Below are positions 28,685 through 36,816 of a stretch of DNA of 40,416 nucleotides, piece by piece. The position numbers and the translations under genes are program-made. The stretch spans positions 1-40,416 of the forward strand of contig JACQOE010000003.1 of the NCBI GenBank assembly GCA_016202695.1, read 5' to 3'. Numbering within the stretch: the stretch's first letter is position 1; each line of letters starts with the position of its first letter. The notes under the pieces were generated by a model, which was not told the origin of the DNA, did no database searches, and saw nothing but the letters and a program-made list of their open reading frames with translations. The stretch comes from Pseudomonadota bacterium. GTDB lineage: Bacteria; Pseudomonadota; Alphaproteobacteria; JACQOE01.

Positions 28685-29383
28685 TCAGCGCCGGCGCCGG
28701 CCCTCGGCCGGGAGGGTCGGCGCCTTGGCCGGCCGGTCGGGGCCCCACACCCGGCTGTAGTAGGTCTCGGCGAGCGCGAGCGCGCCGAGCGGGTTGTGGG
28801 CGAGCACCCGGTCCTTGACCGCGAGCACCGTCACTAGGCCCTTGGAGTGGCGGAAGAACAGGCTGTCGTGGCCGACGCAGAGCCCGAGCAGGATGTTGAG
28901 CTCGCAGCCGGCGCGGTTGAGGAGCTCGGCCTGCGAGACCGGGTTGCACATCGATTCGTGCCCGCCCGGGCGGACCTTATTGGCGTCGCTCAGCCCGATC
29001 GACTCCTTGGCGAATCCGCCGTGCTTGCAGGCGACCGAGGCGACGGCGAAGCCGTGGCTCTCGAGGATGCCGCTCAGCACCCGCGCCTGGTCGGCGAAGG
29101 CGATGCAGCAGGCGATGCCGATCTTGCGCAGGCCGAGCTTCTTGGCGAAGGCGCAGATCTCCTCGACCCGCGTCCACTTGCAGTAGCCCTCGGCCTCGAT
29201 CACCGCCGCCGCCTGGGCGATGCGGCGCACCTCGGGGTCGTCGTAGGCGGCATAGGCGCAGGCGATCCCCTCGTCGTCGACCTTCGAGGGGCAGAAGCCG
29301 GGCCCGCGCTCCTTGCCCTGCCCCTGGCGGCAGGCGCGCACCGTGGGCGGGCAGTAGGCGCAGCCGGGGTCGTGGTAGGTCAT
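28685..29383 (-). CDS. DUF1847 family cysteine-rich protein
   Basis: A 232-residue protein of the DUF1847 group, likely metal-binding. Cysteines are abundant and ordered: CAYCPPTVRAC near the N-terminus, PGFCPSK, ACAY, GYCKW, the pair in KIGIACCIAFADQA, ACKHGGF, MCNPVSQA and LGLCVGHDSLF. The last segments resemble sites binding an Fe-S cluster or zinc in a Rossmann-like frame. No biochemical function is known to me. It neighbours a flavoprotein gene, which may hint at a redox partnership. The tail is Pro/Arg-rich. Confidence 0.82.
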   Translation of the reverse strand: MTYHDPGCAYCPPTVRACRQGQGKERGPGFCPSKVDDEGIACAYAAYDDPEVRRIAQAAAVIEAEGYCKWTRVEEICAFAKKLGLRKIGIACCIAFADQARVLSGILESHGFAVASVACKHGGFAKESIGLSDANKVRPGGHESMCNPVSQAELLNRAGCELNILLGLCVGHDSLFFRHSKGLVTVLAVKDRVLAHNPLGALALAETYYSRVWGPDRPAKAPTLPAEGRRRR

Positions 29384-29511
29384 GGCAGCCTCGCGTCGGA
29401 TACGCCCGGCCGGCGGGGGGCCGGGCGAAACTCACGGCGGCCATGGTGCCGGTCCCGGGCGCGAAATGCCACAGGATTCTTGGGGATTTGCCCGCCCGCG
29501 GCGGCCCTCGC

Positions 29512-30753
29512 TCAGTCGGAGACGACGGCGCCCTGCGCCTTGGCCCGCTCGACCAGATCGGGCGCGAGCCCGGCGGCGGTGAAGTTCGTCCGGGCGAGCT
29601 TGGCCCCGTCGAGCTTGGTCCCGGCGAGCTTCGCCCCGCGCAGGTTGGCCCCGGTCAGGTCGGCCTGGCTGAGGTCGGCCTCGGCGAGGTTGGTCGGCCA
29701 GGACTGCACCGCCGACGTGGCCCCGGGGCCGCGCTGGATCTCCATCGGTCGCAGGTTTGTCTCCTTGAGCGAGGCGCGCTGGAGCGAGGCGCCGGCAAGG
29801 TTGGCGCCGTCGAGGTCGGCCTTGTCGAGGATCGCCTCGCTCAGGTCGGCGCCCGAGAGGTCGGCGAAGAGCAGGAAGCAGTCGCGCAGGTTCGCCCCCC
29901 CGAGCCTGGCGCCCTTGAGCGTCGCGCCGCTCAGGTTGGCGCCGGCAAGGTTCTTGCCCTTGAGGTCGGCGCCGGCGAGTGCCGCCCGCGTGCCGCGGGC
30001 GCCGTTGCTGACGATCCACTCGTGGTGCTTGGAGAGCACGTCCTTGAGGTCGGCGGGCAGGCTGTCGAGGCGGGCCGGAACCACGGCGTCGAGGAGGTCG
30101 GCGCTCGAGAGGTTGCAGTTGACCATCAGCGCCCCCCTGAGGTTCGCCTTCGACAGCCGGCACTGCGAGAGGTTGGCGTTGGTCAGGTTGGCATTGGCGA
30201 GGTTGCACTCCTTCATCATCGCCGAGCTGAGGTCGGCGTTGGTGAGGTCGACCCGGGAGAGGTCGGCGGCGTACATCTCCGCCTCGTTGAGCCGGGCCGA
30301 GACCAGCGAGGCGCCGGCGAGGGTGGCGTTGGAGATGGTGTCGCGGATCTCGCTCGCCCGCGCCTCCTCCTCGGCGCTCATGTTCTCGCGCTTGAGCTTG
30401 AGCGCGGCGTCCATCAGCGCCCCGGGGCGGAGGTCGACGCCGGTGAGGTTGGCGTCCCTGAGCCGGGCGCCGCTCAGGTTGGCGCCGCGCAGGTCGGCGC
30501 GGGTGAGCGAGGCCCCTTCGAGGTCGGCCTCGGCGAGGGTGGCGCCGAAGAGGTCGGCGAAGCTCAGGTCGGCCTTGGTCAGCACCGTGCGGGTGAGGTT
30601 GGTCCCGGAAAGGAGCGCCGATTGCAGGTTGACGCTCGGCAGCTTGAGCCCGGAGAGGTTCGCGAGCTTGAGGTTGGCGCGCTGGCCGTCGAGATGGCCT
30701 TTGACGAACCTTCGGTGCCGGCGCAGGATCTCGACGAATTCCTGGGGTGTCAT
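29512..30753 (-). CDS. pentapeptide-repeat protein (downstream paralogue)
   Basis: A 413-residue protein built mainly of A(D/N)Lxx pentapeptides, predicted to form a right-handed quadrilateral beta-helix. After a helical N-terminal segment (MTPQEFVEILRRHRRFVKG) the repeats run in three blocks. They are separated by helical insertions: around residues 128-155 (MSAEEEARASEIRDTIS) and 205-225 (LKDVLSKHHEWIVSNG). It is a paralogue of the adjacent gene, with the same domain order and nearly the same length. The start at 30753 is chosen by alignment to the paralogue (MTPQxFVxIL); ATG 30756 is adjacent. No signal peptide is seen, so it is cytoplasmic. Function is unknown; DNA mimicry or scaffolding is conceivable but unproven. 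Confidence 0.85.
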   Translation of the reverse strand: MTPQEFVEILRRHRRFVKGHLDGQRANLKLANLSGLKLPSVNLQSALLSGTNLTRTVLTKADLSFADLFGATLAEADLEGASLTRADLRGANLSGARLRDANLTGVDLRPGALMDAALKLKRENMSAEEEARASEIRDTISNATLAGASLVSARLNEAEMYAADLSRVDLTNADLSSAMMKECNLANANLTNANLSQCRLSKANLRGALMVNCNLSSADLLDAVVPARLDSLPADLKDVLSKHHEWIVSNGARGTRAALAGADLKGKNLAGANLSGATLKGARLGGANLRDCFLLFADLSGADLSEAILDKADLDGANLAGASLQRASLKETNLRPMEIQRGPGATSAVQSWPTNLAEADLSQADLTGANLRGAKLAGTKLDGAKLARTNFTAAGLAPDLVERAKAQGAVVSD

Positions 30754-30829
30754 CATCGGGCCCCCGATGTCGCGACAAGCCGCACGCACGCGCGAGGCGC
30801 TTCCGCCCCGCTCGCCCTCCTCACCTTGT

Positions 30830-30841
30830 ATTTGTACAAAT
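30830..30841. promoter_or_regulatory. palindrome ATTTGTACAAAT upstream of a pentapeptide-repeat gene
   Basis: A perfect 12-bp palindrome in an AT-rich pocket (about 30825-30885) within an otherwise GC-rich region, 77-88 bp upstream of the 30753 start. Its position fits an operator or promoter element for the downstream pentapeptide-repeat gene. The regulator is unknown. Confidence 0.35.
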
Positions 30842-30902
30842 TACGAGATAGTCGCCGAAGATAATATTCTACCACAACTGAGCCCGCTCGGCGATGGCGC
30901 CG

Positions 30903-32147
30903 CTAGAGGGTGGCGCCGGCCGCCTCGGCGACCGCCTTCAGCTCCTCGCTCATCTCGCAGTCGGCGAGCTTCGCGTCCGACAGCTTCGCACCCTTGAGTT
31001 GCGTTCCCGCAAGCCGGGCCCCGTGCAGGTCGGCGCCGCTGAGATCGGCGTCGCGGGCGTCGGCGTCGGTGAGGTTGGCCGGCCACTTCCGTCCGCCGAC
31101 CGGCGTCTGGTCGCCGACCGCCCGCCCGGGCCGGATCTCCATCGGCCTCAGGTTCGCCTTCTTGAGCGAGGCCGCCCTCAGGACCGCGCCGCTCAAGTTG
31201 GCGCCGTCCAGGTCGGCGTCGTCCAGGGTCGCGCCGCCGAGGTTGGCGCCGGAGAGGTCGGCGAACAGCAGGAAGCAGTCGCTCAGCTTGGCCTTGGCGA
31301 GGTTGGCACCCTTCAGGTTGGCGCCGCTGAGGTTGGTCCCGGCGAGGTCGACCCCGGCGAGGTCCTTGCCGGCGAGGTCGGCCCGGGCGCCCCGCTCGCC
31401 GTTGGAGGCGATCCACTGGTTGTGCGCCTGCAGGACCTTGAGGAGGTCGAGCGGCAGGTCGTCGAGCGGTCGCGGCAGGTGGGCGTCGCGGAGGTCGGCG
31501 TTCTTCAGGTTGACGTTGACCATCAGCGCCCCCCTCAGGTTGGCGCCCTTGAGCTTGGCCCCGCTGAGGTCGGCGCCGGTGAGGTTGGCGCTCTGCAGGT
31601 TGACCTCCTGCATGCGCGCGTCGCGGAGCCGGGCGTGGGTGAGGTCGGCGCGCGACATGTCGGCGGCGAAGAGGTCGGCGCCCGAGAAGTTCGCCGCCAC
31701 CATCCGCGCCGCGACCATGCTGACGTTGGAAATGTTCTCGCGGAGGTCGCGGGCGCGCACCGTCTCCTCCTCGCTCATGTCGGCGCGCTTGAGCCTGACC
31801 GCCGCATCCAGGAGCGCCCCGGGGCGAAGGTCCGCGTCCTCGAGGTTGGCGCTGTGGAGGACGGTGCCGCTCAGATTGGCGCCGCGCATGTCGGCGCGGT
31901 AGAGGTTGGCGTCGCTCATGTCGGCGTCGTGGAGGTCGGCGCCGAAGAGGTCGGCGTAGGAGAGGTCGCACCCGGTCATCACGCAGTAGCTGAAATTGGC
32001 CCCCGACAGCAGTGCCTGCTGCAGGTTGACCCCGGGAAGCCTGAGCCGCGACAGGTTCTTGAGCTTGAGGTCGGCGCGCCGGCCGCCGACGCTCTTCACG
32101 AATTTCTGGTGGTCCTTGAGAATCTGTACGAACTGCTGCGGCGTCAT
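30903..32147 (-). CDS. pentapeptide-repeat protein (upstream paralogue)
   Basis: A 414-residue pentapeptide-repeat protein with the same layout as its neighbour. It has the helical start MTPQQFVQILKDHQKFVKS, repeat blocks of ADLxx/ANLxx, and helical insertions near ALLDAAVRLKRADMSEEETVRARDL and LLKVLQAHNQWIASNG. A final non-repeat LRPMEIRPG stretch precedes the last repeats. The two genes are separated by about 150 bp and arose by tandem duplication; protein similarity is obvious throughout. The quadrilateral helix could mimic nucleic acid or serve as a scaffold. No gyrase-protection evidence exists here, so I assign no function. Confidence 0.86.
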   Translation of the reverse strand: MTPQQFVQILKDHQKFVKSVGGRRADLKLKNLSRLRLPGVNLQQALLSGANFSYCVMTGCDLSYADLFGADLHDADMSDANLYRADMRGANLSGTVLHSANLEDADLRPGALLDAAVRLKRADMSEEETVRARDLRENISNVSMVAARMVAANFSGADLFAADMSRADLTHARLRDARMQEVNLQSANLTGADLSGAKLKGANLRGALMVNVNLKNADLRDAHLPRPLDDLPLDLLKVLQAHNQWIASNGERGARADLAGKDLAGVDLAGTNLSGANLKGANLAKAKLSDCFLLFADLSGANLGGATLDDADLDGANLSGAVLRAASLKKANLRPMEIRPGRAVGDQTPVGGRKWPANLTDADARDADLSGADLHGARLAGTQLKGAKLSDAKLADCEMSEELKAVAEAAGATL

Positions 32148-32350
32148 GCGGCGACCTTCGGATCGTCCCTCGTATCGTGTTGGGGCGGCGGCGCCCGTCC
32201 GGCAGGGCCGGCAGAAACGGCCCCGGGCGGCCGGGACCGCCCCGGGGCGACGTCTGGCCTCAGTCTATCCCGATTCTCCTTGAGGTCGAGTCTCTTGGCG
32301 CCGCTCCGGCGGGCGCAGCCGGTTCTACTCGGTCGGGATATGCTCTAAGA

Positions 32351-32423
32351 TGAGCCTCCGTCCTTCGGAGGCCGGACGGGCGGGCGGTCCGTGCGCGTCC
32401 CGTCGGCGCAAAGGGGAGGCTCA
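32351..32423 (+). promoter_or_regulatory. alternative-pairing leader of the first GGT gene
   Basis: TGAGCCTCCG (32351-32360) can pair with CGGAGGC (32366-32372) as a 7-bp hairpin with a 5-base loop (TCCTT). Alternatively it can pair over 9 bases with GGAGGCTCA (32415-32423), which is the ribosome binding site plus the A of the start codon. The two pairings are mutually exclusive, so this could be an on/off translational leader. The transcription start is not known. Confidence 0.45.
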
Positions 32424-34015
32424 TGCGCGACCTGCAATTTCCCGGCCGCTCCGTGGTCCACGCGACCCGCGGCATGGCCGCCACCTCGCAGCCGATCTCG
32501 ACCCTGACCGCGCTCGACGTGCTGAGGGCCGGGGGCAACGCGGCCGACGCCGCGGTCGCGGCCTGCGCCGTGCAGTGCGTGGTCGAGCCGCAGTCGACGG
32601 GCATCGGCGGCGACTGCTTCGTCCTCTATGCGCCGGCGGGCGAGCGGCGGGTGATCGCGCTCAACGGCTCGGGCCGGGCGCCGGCGGCGGCCAAGGCCGA
32701 GTGGTTCCTCGCCCGCGGCATCAACGGCCGGGTCGATGCCACCAGCGCCCACGCGGTGACCGTGCCGGGGGCGGTGGACGCCTGGGCCCGGCTGGTCGCC
32801 GACCACAGCCGGAAGGGCCTCGACGAGCTCCTTCAGCCGGCCATCCGCCTCGCCGAGGAGGGCTGGCCGGTGCATGCCCGGACCGCCTTCGACTGGGCGG
32901 CGAGCGTGGGCAAGCTGGAGAAGGACGAGGCCGCGCGCCGCCACTACCTCAAGGACGGCAGGCCGTACCGCGAGGGCGAGGTGCTGCGCCAGCCCCTCCT
33001 CGCCGCCACGCTCAGGCGGATCGCGGGCGAGGGCCGCGACGGCTTCTACAAGGGCGCGGTGGCCGAGGACATCGTCGCCTGCCTCAACGCCAAGGGCGGG
33101 CTCCACACCCTCGACGACTTCGCCGCCCACCGCGGCGACTACGTCGAGCCGATCCGCACCGGCTACCGCGGCTACGAGGCGCACGAGTGCCCGCCCAACG
33201 GCTCCGGCATCGTCGCCCTGATGATGCTCAACGTGCTCGCTGGCCTAGACCTGGCCGCGGGTGGGCCGCTGGGGGCGCGCCGGCTGCACCACCTCATCGA
33301 GGCGGCCAAGCTCTGCTACCGCGACCGCAACGCCTTCGTCGCCGACCCGACCCAGGCCGACGTGCCGGTGAAGATGCTGCTCTCGGCGGAGTACGCCGAT
33401 TACCTGCGCGGGCTGATCGACCCGGCGAGGGCGATGGACAGGCTCCCCGCCCCGGGCTGGCCGGCGCACGAGGACACGGTCTATCTCTGCGTCGTCGACG
33501 GCGACGGCAACGCCTGCTCGTTCATCAACTCGCTGTTCCAGTCCTTCGGCAGCGGCATCCTCGCCCCGAGCTCGGGCGTGATGCTGCAGAACCGCGGCTT
33601 CGGCTTCGTCATCGAGCCCGGCCATCGCAACTGCATCGCGCCCCGCAAGCGGCCGCTGCACACCATCATCCCGGCCATGCTCACCGAGGGCGGGCGGGCA
33701 CGCATGCCCTTCGGGGTGATGGGCGGGCAGTACCAGCCCTTCGGCCAGGTCTGGTTCCTGACCAACCTCCTCGACTTCGGGCTCGACCTCCAGGAGGCGA
33801 TCGACCTCGCCCGCCTGTTCCCCTTAAGCGGCGTGGTCCAGGTCGAGCGCGGCATCCCGGCCGAGGCCGCGCGGGGGCTGATCGCGCTCGGCCACCGCCT
33901 CGAGCTGGCGGACAAGCCCCACGGCGGCGGCCAGGCGATCTGGATCGACTGGGAGCGGGGCGTGCTCCGCGCCGGCTCGGAGCCACGCAAGGACGGCTGC
34001 GCCCTCGGGTTCTGA
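32423..34015 (+). CDS. ggt: gamma-glutamyltransferase family hydrolase (first copy)
   Basis: A 530-residue Ntn-hydrolase of the gamma-glutamyltranspeptidase family (peptidase T3), made as a precursor that self-cleaves before a threonine. The large-subunit part has SQPISTLTALDVLRAGGNAADAAVAA, EPQSTGIGGDCFVL and GRDGFYKGAVAEDIV. The nucleophile is expected at Thr352 (PAHEDTVYLCVVDGDGNACSFINSLF). The oxyanion region MGGQYQPFGQVWFLTNL is present. No signal peptide is seen, so it resembles cytoplasmic YwrD-like members that act on gamma-glutamyl or other amides rather than exported GGT. A strong AAGGGGAGG ribosome site may be masked by the leader. Two SDR genes follow in the same direction. Confidence 0.88.
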   Translation: MRDLQFPGRSVVHATRGMAATSQPISTLTALDVLRAGGNAADAAVAACAVQCVVEPQSTGIGGDCFVLYAPAGERRVIALNGSGRAPAAAKAEWFLARGINGRVDATSAHAVTVPGAVDAWARLVADHSRKGLDELLQPAIRLAEEGWPVHARTAFDWAASVGKLEKDEAARRHYLKDGRPYREGEVLRQPLLAATLRRIAGEGRDGFYKGAVAEDIVACLNAKGGLHTLDDFAAHRGDYVEPIRTGYRGYEAHECPPNGSGIVALMMLNVLAGLDLAAGGPLGARRLHHLIEAAKLCYRDRNAFVADPTQADVPVKMLLSAEYADYLRGLIDPARAMDRLPAPGWPAHEDTVYLCVVDGDGNACSFINSLFQSFGSGILAPSSGVMLQNRGFGFVIEPGHRNCIAPRKRPLHTIIPAMLTEGGRARMPFGVMGGQYQPFGQVWFLTNLLDFGLDLQEAIDLARLFPLSGVVQVERGIPAEAARGLIALGHRLELADKPHGGGQAIWIDWERGVLRAGSEPRKDGCALGF

Positions 34016-34059
34016 ACGTCCGGCGCGAAGGGTGTGCCGATCCAGGGTGTCGAAACAGC

Positions 34060-34098
34060 CCGACTCGCTTCGAGTCGGATTCCGGGGCAAGCCCCGGG
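34060..34098. repeat. two consecutive hairpins between GGT and SDR genes
   Basis: CCGACTCG-CTT-CGAGTCGG (34060-34078) is a perfect 8-bp stem. CCGGGGC-AA-GCCCCGG (34082-34097) is a perfect 7-bp stem. They lie in the 108-bp gap between the first GGT gene and the first SDR gene. They resemble REP-type units and could set relative transcript stability or attenuate transcription. Confidence 0.55.
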
Positions 34099-34123
34099 CA
34101 AGGGGCGCGGGAGGGAGGAAACG

Positions 34124-34900
34124 ATGGCAGGCAAAGCGAAGACCGCCTACGACCAGTCGCTGCGGCTCGACGGCAAGGTCGCGCTCGTCACCGGCGCCAG
34201 CCGCGGCATCGGCCGGGTCATCGCCCGGGCGTTGGCCGCGGCCGGGGCGGAAACGGTGCTGCTGGCCCGCACCGGAAGCGAGATCGAGGCGCTCGGCCGC
34301 GAGATCGCGGCCGCCGGGGGCCGCGCCTCGACCCTCGTCGCCGACGTCTGCGACACCGCCCGGGTCCGCCCCGCGATCGAGCGCCTCGCGCGCCTCGACG
34401 TCCTCGTCAACAACGCCGGCAAGAACATCCCCCAGCCCTTCCTCGACGCGACCGAGGCGGCGTTCGACGACGTCTTCACCCTCAACGTCCGCGCCCCGTT
34501 CCTGGTGGCGCAGGCGGCGGCCCGGCGCATGGTCGTCGGCGGCCAGGGCGGGGTGATCGTCAACATCGGCTCCACCTTCGGCCATGTCGGCGGCGGCGAG
34601 CGGTCGGTCTACTGCGCCAGCAAGCACGCCATCGAGGGCCTGACCAAGGCGATGGCGCTCGACCTCGCCCCCCACGGCATCCGCGTGGTCACGGTCTGCC
34701 CCACCTGGACCGGCACCGAGCGGGCGCGGAAGGCGCTCGAGGACAAGGCGCTCCGCGCCTCGGTGCTGGCGCGCATCCCGCTCGGGCGCATCGGCGAGCC
34801 CGAGGACATCGCCAACGCGGTGGTGTTCATGTGCTCGTCGGCGGCGGCAATGATCACCGGCACCAGCCTCCTGGTCGACGGCGGCTGGACCGTGCCGTGA
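34124..34900 (+). CDS. SDR family oxidoreductase (first of tandem pair)
   Basis: A 258-residue classical short-chain dehydrogenase/reductase. The cofactor motif TGASRGIG is at 23-30, DVCD at 74-77 and NNAG at 96-99. Catalytic Ser150 (NIGSTFG), Tyr163 and Lys167 (VYCASKHAIEGLTKAMALDLA) follow, with the C-terminal ITGTSLLVDGGWTVP. It probably oxidises or reduces a hydroxyl/keto group with NAD(P). The ATG at 34124 is chosen for GGGAGGAAACG immediately upstream. It shares most of its sequence with the next SDR (identical AIEGLTKAMALDLAP and similar ends), so the pair is a tandem duplication. Confidence 0.93.
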   Translation: MAGKAKTAYDQSLRLDGKVALVTGASRGIGRVIARALAAAGAETVLLARTGSEIEALGREIAAAGGRASTLVADVCDTARVRPAIERLARLDVLVNNAGKNIPQPFLDATEAAFDDVFTLNVRAPFLVAQAAARRMVVGGQGGVIVNIGSTFGHVGGGERSVYCASKHAIEGLTKAMALDLAPHGIRVVTVCPTWTGTERARKALEDKALRASVLARIPLGRIGEPEDIANAVVFMCSSAAAMITGTSLLVDGGWTVP

Positions 34901-34934
34901 GGCCGGCGGCGCGGACGGGCGGGATGGCCGGGCG

Positions 34935-35696
34935 GTGAGCGCGGGCGGGCTCCCGGTCCGCCTCGACGGCAAGGTGGCGGCGGTCACCGGCGCCGGGCGC
35001 GGCATCGGCCGCGCCTGCGCCCGCGCGCTCGCCGCGGCCGGGGCCGAGGTGGCGCTCCTCGCCCGCTCGCGCGACCAGATCGAGGCCGTCGCCGCCGAGA
35101 TTGCCGCCGCCGGCGGCCAGGCGCGGGCCGTCGCCTGCGACGTCTGCGACCCGGCGCAGGTGCGCTCGGCGATCGGCGCCCTGTCGCGGCTCGACGTGCT
35201 GGTCAACAACGCCGGGGTCAACCGGCCGCAGCCCTTCCTCGAGGTCAGCGAGGAGGCCCTCGACCTCATGCTCGGGCTCAACGTCCGCGCCGCCTTCCTG
35301 GTGGCGCAGGCCGCGGCGCGGCGGATGGTCGCCGGCGGCGAGGGCGGCGCGATCGTCCACATCGGCTCGACGCTGGGGCGGGTGGGCTCGCGCGAGCGCA
35401 CCGTCTACTGCGCCACCAAGCACGCCATCGAGGGCCTGACCAAGGCCATGGCCCTCGACCTCGCGCCCTATGGGATCCGGGTGAACGCGGTCTCGCCCAC
35501 CTTCGTCGAGACCGAGATGACGCGCCGGGCGCTCGCCGATCCCGCCTTCCGGGCCAGCGTCGTCGAGCGCATCCCCCTGGGCCGGGTCGGCCGGCCCGAG
35601 GACGTGGCCGGGGCGGTGGCGTTCCTCGCCTCGCCGGCGGCGGCGATGATCACCGGCGCCAGCCTGCTGGTCGACGGCGGCTGGGTCGCCCGCTGA
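34935..35696 (+). CDS. SDR family oxidoreductase (second of tandem pair)
   Basis: A 253-residue classical SDR. TGAGRGIG is at 18-25, NNAG at 91-94, Ser145 in HIGSTLG, Tyr158 and Lys162 in YCATKHAIEG, and the end is ITGASLLVDGGWVAR. It starts with GTG 34 bp after the first SDR. The pattern fits the FabG/gluconate-5-dehydrogenase-like group, so the substrate cannot be assigned. The two paralogues differ in the loop after the active site (NAVSPTFVETEMTRR here, VTVCPTWTGTERARK in the first), which suggests different substrates. Confidence 0.93.
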   Translation: MSAGGLPVRLDGKVAAVTGAGRGIGRACARALAAAGAEVALLARSRDQIEAVAAEIAAAGGQARAVACDVCDPAQVRSAIGALSRLDVLVNNAGVNRPQPFLEVSEEALDLMLGLNVRAAFLVAQAAARRMVAGGEGGAIVHIGSTLGRVGSRERTVYCATKHAIEGLTKAMALDLAPYGIRVNAVSPTFVETEMTRRALADPAFRASVVERIPLGRVGRPEDVAGAVAFLASPAAAMITGASLLVDGGWVAR

Positions 35697-35767
35697 CGGC
35701 CGCGGCGCGGCGGCGACGGGGCGGGGCCGGCGGCTCAGCCAAGTTCCCCGCATTCGTGACGTTCGAC

Positions 35768-35837
35768 GTCATTCCGGCCGAAGCGAAGCGGAGAGCCGGA
35801 ATCCAGGGGACTCCTGGATACCCGCTGTCGCGGGTAT
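35768..35837. repeat. three-hairpin REP-like mosaic repeat
   Basis: Three stems in a row: ATTCCGGC/GCCGGAAT (35771-35778 and 35795-35802) around the CGAAGCGAAGCGGAGA core, CCAGG/CCTGG (35803-35807 and 35813-35817), and ATACCCGC/GCGGGTAT (35818-35825 and 35830-35837). The first unit matches repeats at 5341-5382 and 1-31. It lies between the second SDR (+) and the FAH-family gene (-), which converge. Confidence 0.7.
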
Positions 35838-35842
35838 GACGC

Positions 35843-35878
35843 AGAAAAGCCGCGGCGCGAATCGAAATCCCCGCGGCT
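35843..35878 (-). terminator. rho-independent terminator of the FAH-family gene
   Basis: On the minus strand AGCCGCGG (35878-35871) and CCGCGGCT (35855-35848) form a perfect 8-bp GC stem, followed directly by TTTTC. It begins 6 bases after the FAH-family stop codon (35884). The stem plus T-run is the standard intrinsic terminator layout; the T-run is short. Confidence 0.65.
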
Positions 35879-35883
35879 CGCCA

Positions 35884-36816
35884 TCAGCCCTCGGCGACGG
35901 TCGGGTTCTCGAGCGCGCCGAGGCCGTCGATCTCCACCCGCACCCGCTGCCCCGGCTTCAGGAACACCTGCGGCTTGCGCCAGAAGCCGACGCCGGCGGG
36001 GGTGCCGGTGAGCAGCACCTCGCCCACCTCCAGGGTCCAGACCTGCGAGACGTGGGCGATGATGGCGCGGATCGGGAAGATCATCTCGCCGGTGCTCGTC
36101 TCCTGCCTCACCTCGCCGTCGACCAGGGTGCGAAGCTTCAGCGCCTGCGGGTCGGGCACCTCGTCGGCGGTCACCAGCGCCGGGCCGAGGGGGGCGAAGG
36201 TGTCGAACGACTTGCCGACCATGATCTGGCTGGTCGCCTTCTGGAAGTCGCGGGCCGAGACGTCGTTGGCGACCATGTATCCGGCGACGTGGGCGAGCGC
36301 ATCCGCCTCGGCGACGTAGCGCCCCGGCCGGCCGATCACCACCGCGAGCTCGCCCTCGTAGTCGACCATGCTGGAGACGCGCGGCAGCACGATCGCCTCG
36401 CCGGGGCCGATGACGTTGGCCGGGAACTTCGAGAACAGCACCGGGCGCTCGGGCAGCGGGCGGTCGCCGCCCTCCTTGACGTGCTCGGCGTAGTTCCGCG
36501 CCATGCAGACGATCTTGGGCGGGCGCGGGATGGGGGCGAGGAGGCGGACCCGGGCGAGGTCGAGGACGCAGCCCTCGCCCAGCTCTCCGGCCCGCGCCAG
36601 CGCCTCGGCCGCCTCCGTCCGCGCCCGCTCGCCCGCCGCGAGGACGGCGAGCACGTCCCCGGCGGGGGCGAGCGCGCTCGCCCGCCCGGTGCGCTTGGCG
36701 AGGCGCCGGCCGGCGGCGGCGAGGTCGAGCACCCGGCCCCGGCAGGCCTCGGCGTCGGCCCCGATCAGCGCCCCGGCGCGGGCGCGCCCCTCGTGCACGA
36801 ACGTGACCAGCCTCAT
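35884..36816 (-). CDS. fumarylacetoacetate hydrolase family protein
   Basis: A 310-residue FAH-superfamily enzyme, a metal-dependent hydrolase, decarboxylase or isomerase of beta-diketo acids. The conserved catalytic core is complete: KIVCMARNYAEHVKEGG, FSKFPANVIGPGEAIVLP, VDYEGELAVVIGRPG (metal-binding Glu residues), VAGYMVANDVSARDFQ, MVGKSFDTFAPLGPALV and LLTGTPAGVGF. Such proteins often act in aromatic or sugar-acid degradation. The start codon at 36816 overlaps the stop of the transporter gene by 4 bp and has AAGGAGGAGGTC just upstream, so the two form an operon. An intrinsic terminator follows the stop. Confidence 0.92.
   Translation of the reverse strand: MRLVTFVHEGRARAGALIGADAEACRGRVLDLAAAGRRLAKRTGRASALAPAGDVLAVLAAGERARTEAAEALARAGELGEGCVLDLARVRLLAPIPRPPKIVCMARNYAEHVKEGGDRPLPERPVLFSKFPANVIGPGEAIVLPRVSSMVDYEGELAVVIGRPGRYVAEADALAHVAGYMVANDVSARDFQKATSQIMVGKSFDTFAPLGPALVTADEVPDPQALKLRTLVDGEVRQETSTGEMIFPIRAIIAHVSQVWTLEVGEVLLTGTPAGVGFWRKPQVFLKPGQRVRVEIDGLGALENPTVAEG

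Noticed and set aside
28847-30864. Long plus-strand frames opposite the pentapeptide-repeat gene, with strikingly repetitive translated sequence
   Set aside because: The repetition is only the reverse reading of the pentapeptide repeats, not an independent repeat protein.
29512-32147. Dispersed short repeats in the pentapeptide genes as a possible CRISPR array
   Set aside because: The periodicity is 15 bases, in frame with A(D/N)Lxx codons, without conserved long repeats or unique spacers; no cas genes are present.
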